From Pegea sp. RAD2-039 (taxonomy: Eukaryota; Chordata; Thaliacea; Salpida; Salpidae), in NCBI GenBank assembly GCA_034620365.1, contig JAQGEQ010000186.1:1240001-1304000 (forward strand): a DNA stretch of 64,000 nucleotides, given 5' to 3'. The notes beneath the pieces were generated by a model that was not told where the DNA came from, made no database searches, and saw nothing but the letters and a program-made list of their open reading frames with translations. Shown one piece after another: positions 60,325-64,000 of the stretch. Made by a program: the position numbers and the translations under genes. How positions within the stretch are numbered: position 1 is the stretch's first letter; every line of letters begins with the position of its first letter.

Positions 60325-63300
60325 AAACTGCACGCCTCATTTTATCACGCAGATAAAAAGTTAAAAAAGCAAATTAAAACTGTAGGTAGAAAATATCAAA
60401 AAAAGGCTTAAAATTTTAAATCATTTAAACTAAACAATATGAAGGTTGCAAATAAGTTAATTGAACATGAAAGACTTAAGTTTTTATTTATACAAATTTG
60501 TTTTACTATATTCAAATGAAAATTGATACTTTTCAAAGTCTGTAGAATACAAAATTTGCTTCTATTTGTGATTCTGACATTCTGCTGATTTGAATGTAGC
60601 AATAATTGATTTTCTAAATGAAGTTTTTTATTAATTTTATTGTATTTAATCATGCAAAAACGTTCTATGAATTATTTCAGCCAGTATCATTTTTATAGGT
60701 TGAAAAACTTTAAAGATTTTATTAAAAGTATTTGTAGGTTTAGGTAAAAATACTTCTTCTACTTATACGTAGAAAAAGGTATATTTTAAAAGCTATCTGG
60801 TCGTTAACAAATATATCGACCATAAAAATCATTTTATTGTAAAAATGTAACACAGTTGAGAAACTGTACAAAAAATAAAAATAGTTTTACTAAAACTTCT
60901 CTCAAAATTAATTATAAAAATACTATCCAAAATCAATCATATTATTATACTTTATGATTCGATAAGCAAACTTTTTCATATCTTAACGGTTATTAATTAT
61001 ACCAGAAATCCAAAAGTATACGCTTCAAGCTTCTACAGCATTTTTTCTTACACGGCATTACAGTATACAAATTTAACAATTGTAATTTATTTATGAATAA
61101 AAATCCTAGCCAACTTTTTGCTTAGCTTATGTATTTTTGGATATTTTTTTTGGATGTAAATTTTAAATTTCATAAAGAACACTAAAGTAGCAAAAAAATT
61201 GTAAAAAGTTTCATCTAAAAACCACTGTACCGATAAGTCTATCTACTAACACTTCAATGATTAAAGCCTTAGAATCTGTCAGCTTCCAATACTATCAACA
61301 TGATGATAATTTACGTTTAAAAAGGTAATAAGTAGTCGTAAAAATAAAAAATACCTCTCAGCTAGATGAGAAGCTGAAATTTATATTGGATAAAACCTAG
61401 CAACATTTTCAGAAAAATTTAGTCGGGTCGAGTCTTTCGTAGCTTATAAGAATTTTCCAGAAATTCTAACACCAAGAAACTTGTCATGTTGTTGAATCTT
61501 CAGTTTGTTTGCTGAAGGTGTTTAGGAAGTTTGTTCCTACTTCTTTACAAAGTATGAAGATTTTTATGTCTTTTCCGTTTAAGTATTATTTTCAAATAAA
61601 GATAAATCTATGTTTATTAATGATAAAGATCCACTAGATTCATATGATTCAAATATGAAAAAAGTTGTTTTTGTACATCTTGCAACTAATCAAATTTAAC
61701 TAATTTATATTAATTCAATTTTTTATTTTAGAAGAAAAACAATAGAAATCACAAATAAGTCCTTAAAAAATATATTTAAAGTTGGGTTATGCCAGCTAAC
61801 AAAATCAGTAAATAGAAATTATTCTGAAGGGTTTTTCAGGTTACAAACACTTAACATTTTCAAACTTTTGCGTTCCAAAGACTAAACACAGCAGATATTC
61901 GATAAAAAGATTTTTGTTTGCTTAATTTATGGAGATGAATCTGAATAAATATTGCCGGAAAGTTGCTTCAACTTTATTATATAGGTTTGAAATGCTGATA
62001 CAAATTTATCTAAAGAGTTGCGTGTCAAGAAATTCCCGTTTATATTATTTTTAGAAGGTTTTTGTTTTATGTTTTAGCCGCACATATGCAATCACTTTGA
62101 CCCATAGAAATATTTCATTAAAACTCAGCATTTAAACAATTGTAATCTAATTATTCACCTTTAGTGTTCGCTTTTAAATGCTAGAATATTGCAACATCTA
62201 ACAAGATATAATCTTTTAAAAAATTGAAGGTCACTTTTCAAGATGCTTATAAAGTTTTGCTATTCAATAAAAGGGTTAATAGTATCAACTTAAAATTTAA
62301 AATTAAGTGATTTGTTTTCTATTTTAATCTTACAACTATCATTTTTGTATCAATTTGTAGTATTGTAAACAATATTTAAGAAACTCAAAAAAATCATTAT
62401 TTTATTTTCAGATTAAAATTATATAAGAAGAATTTTAGAGGTTGGTTAAAGTATCAACTCAACATAAAAAAGCGATAAGAAATATCTTACAAGACTTCAA
62501 TAACGAAATGCGACATTTAAAAAACATTTAAAATTTCAAATGGAAAGATTCATTTGTCTTCTAATGTTAAACACAAAAAAAGATTTTGAATAGAATGAAA
62601 AGGCATATTGTAAAATCCCTTGTGGATATATTGTATCTTTGAGGAGTCATAAGTTACCTTCATCCTCCAGTCTCTAGAGATAACTCTTGTAAAATGATTT
62701 ATTAGTATAAGCCTGGTCCAATTAGGTCTGGTCCGAGCATTTTATAAATCTAAATTATGCATATGGTGAAAGACAAGAAAAAAAATGTAAGTTTAGTAGA
62801 TGAAGAACTTTCAACCATTCTAGAATTACTCTGTAAGAAGTTTGAAATCTTTCTATATTATTATTTTATCTATCAAATTTCTGATGTTAAGCAAATGTAG
62901 TTTATTTGTAATATCAGCTACCCAGGATTTTATCTGAAATTACGACTAAAAATGTAATAAAATCCGGTTAGACTGGTTAACCTCCAATGAAGAACAATCC
63001 ATGAAAATATTTGTCTTGTAGATAAGTCTTTCGGTTGTTAGTTGACAATTTAAAGATTACAGAAAAAGTAGGAACAGATGATTTATAGAAATTTGAAGAA
63101 ACAACCACTAATAGGTGACCTCGATTTTGTTGATACATTTTGCAAAGATTTTTATTTACTTTTATTTTAATTTGCACATTTGACTGAATGATTGTAAGAT
63201 TTTTTAAAATATTTTTTCCGTTTTCATTCAATCTTTTGAATAAAAAACTTTTCAATTTTTAATATAGATAGAACATACAGAAATATATGCATACGGAAAA

Positions 63301-64000
63301 AGATACATCAAATTTGTTACAAGAAACGTTTGTGATATCAAGCAGTGAATACTTAAAGAATTTGTCTACTTCAATAAAAATTATATTTATTTCCGTTTAA
63401 TTCACTTTAAACTATTTTTTGCTAATCATAATTAAACCATGCTCTACTTTCATGGATTGTTTTGAATATTTAAGTATTTTAAAATTGTTAATAAAGTAGA
63501 TTACGTAATTAAAAGCTTGCCTCTATCTAAAGTAAGAAAACCGATTTTTATTGGTGATATCAACAGTTCTGTAGTTAAATTATTTAATCCTTTGGTCAGT
63601 AGTAAAGTCAGAACAAATATCTTAATCCTAGAAGCTCATCTCTAAGCTCTTAGCTAGCTCTGTTGTTAATTGCTACTAAGCTATATTAATTCCGATATTT
63701 ATATTCTAGAGAATACTGTAACAATTTTCTTAATTAGCTGAAGAGTCCAATACTAATGTTGTAAGATATAATACACTGTTGGCAAATATTATTCGATTTT
63801 AAGACGTCAGTAATTGTACGGACTACGCTTTCAGTATGACAAGCTTTTAGCTGATTAGGCTAAAAAGTGACTCTTATAATCTGATAGATATTAATTATTT
63901 AATGAGAAATGTTGTTTTAGCTTCAAAAAAGTATTACATCAAATTTATCATTAGTATGCAGTCACTGTTGTCAAAATTAAAGATTGCTTAGGACTTTTTC

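Larger units (their letters stand above)
58424..64000. other. AT-rich intergenic sequence, no gene seen
   Basis: 5.6 kb upstream of SLC26A11 without a coding frame I can support; the minus-strand frames at 60408-60653 and 62977-63255 are low-complexity. The notable parts are a perfect 14-base palindrome at 59983-59996 and a GC-richer patch at about 60170-60350. That patch includes an inverted repeat at 60312-60324. It may hold distal control sequence for SLC26A11 or belong to a gene beyond the window. Confidence 0.5.

Noticed and set aside
62977..63255. 92-codon minus-strand frame near the window end
   Set aside because: No recognisable family and no supporting signals; composition equals that of background frames.
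1..64000. Search for CRISPR arrays, rRNA genes, long terminal repeats and intact transposons
   Set aside because: No regularly spaced repeats, rRNA-like sequence, paired long repeats or transposase/reverse-transcriptase frames were seen by eye.

Overview
This is animal nuclear DNA. It is very AT-rich (roughly 70% A+T by eye), its genes are split by GT/AG introns, and the gene families are metazoan: an Ikaros-type zinc-finger factor, an aromatic amino acid hydroxylase, a type I membrane C-type lectin, a polyamine oxidase, YAE1 and SLC26A11. The species cannot be fixed from sequence alone. A full Ikaros architecture (four N-terminal and two C-terminal fingers) in a compact-exon, AT-rich genome suggests an invertebrate, perhaps a tunicate, but that is inference. 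Open frames break at every intron, so I built the gene models by joining exons by hand. Every junction keeps phase and every model ends on a whole number of codons.

Layout. 1-4.9 kb has no clear gene; 3.3-4.9 kb holds coding-like fragments full of stops. 5.4-12.4 kb (minus) is an 11-exon Ikaros-family gene of 788 codons. 12.4-39.1 kb is a 26.7-kb gene desert between the divergent Ikaros and hydroxylase genes, and it contains four GC-elevated patches that look like regulatory elements or 5' non-coding exons. 39.1-43.2 kb (plus) is a 10-exon tryptophan-hydroxylase-like gene of 331 codons. It encodes the catalytic core, with no recognisable N-terminal ACT domain and no C-terminal tetramerisation helix. 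43.6-47.6 kb (minus) is a 6-exon type I membrane C-type lectin, convergent with the hydroxylase. 49.4-51.95 kb (plus) is a 6-exon SMOX/PAOX-family polyamine oxidase. 54.7-56.2 kb (minus) is a 4-exon YAE1 gene. 56.6-58.4 kb (minus) is an intact single-exon SLC26A11 sulfate/anion transporter. 58.4-64 kb shows no gene.

The genes do not form an obvious pathway. Tryptophan hydroxylase (serotonin synthesis) and polyamine oxidase both act on amines, but their proximity looks like ordinary metazoan linkage. I found no CRISPR array, intact mobile element, rRNA or convincing tRNA, and no clearly new system. The points most worth following up are the core-only hydroxylase, the zinc-finger-like relic or alternative exon in Ikaros intron 3, the intronic CRE cluster of the hydroxylase, and the GC islands of the desert.
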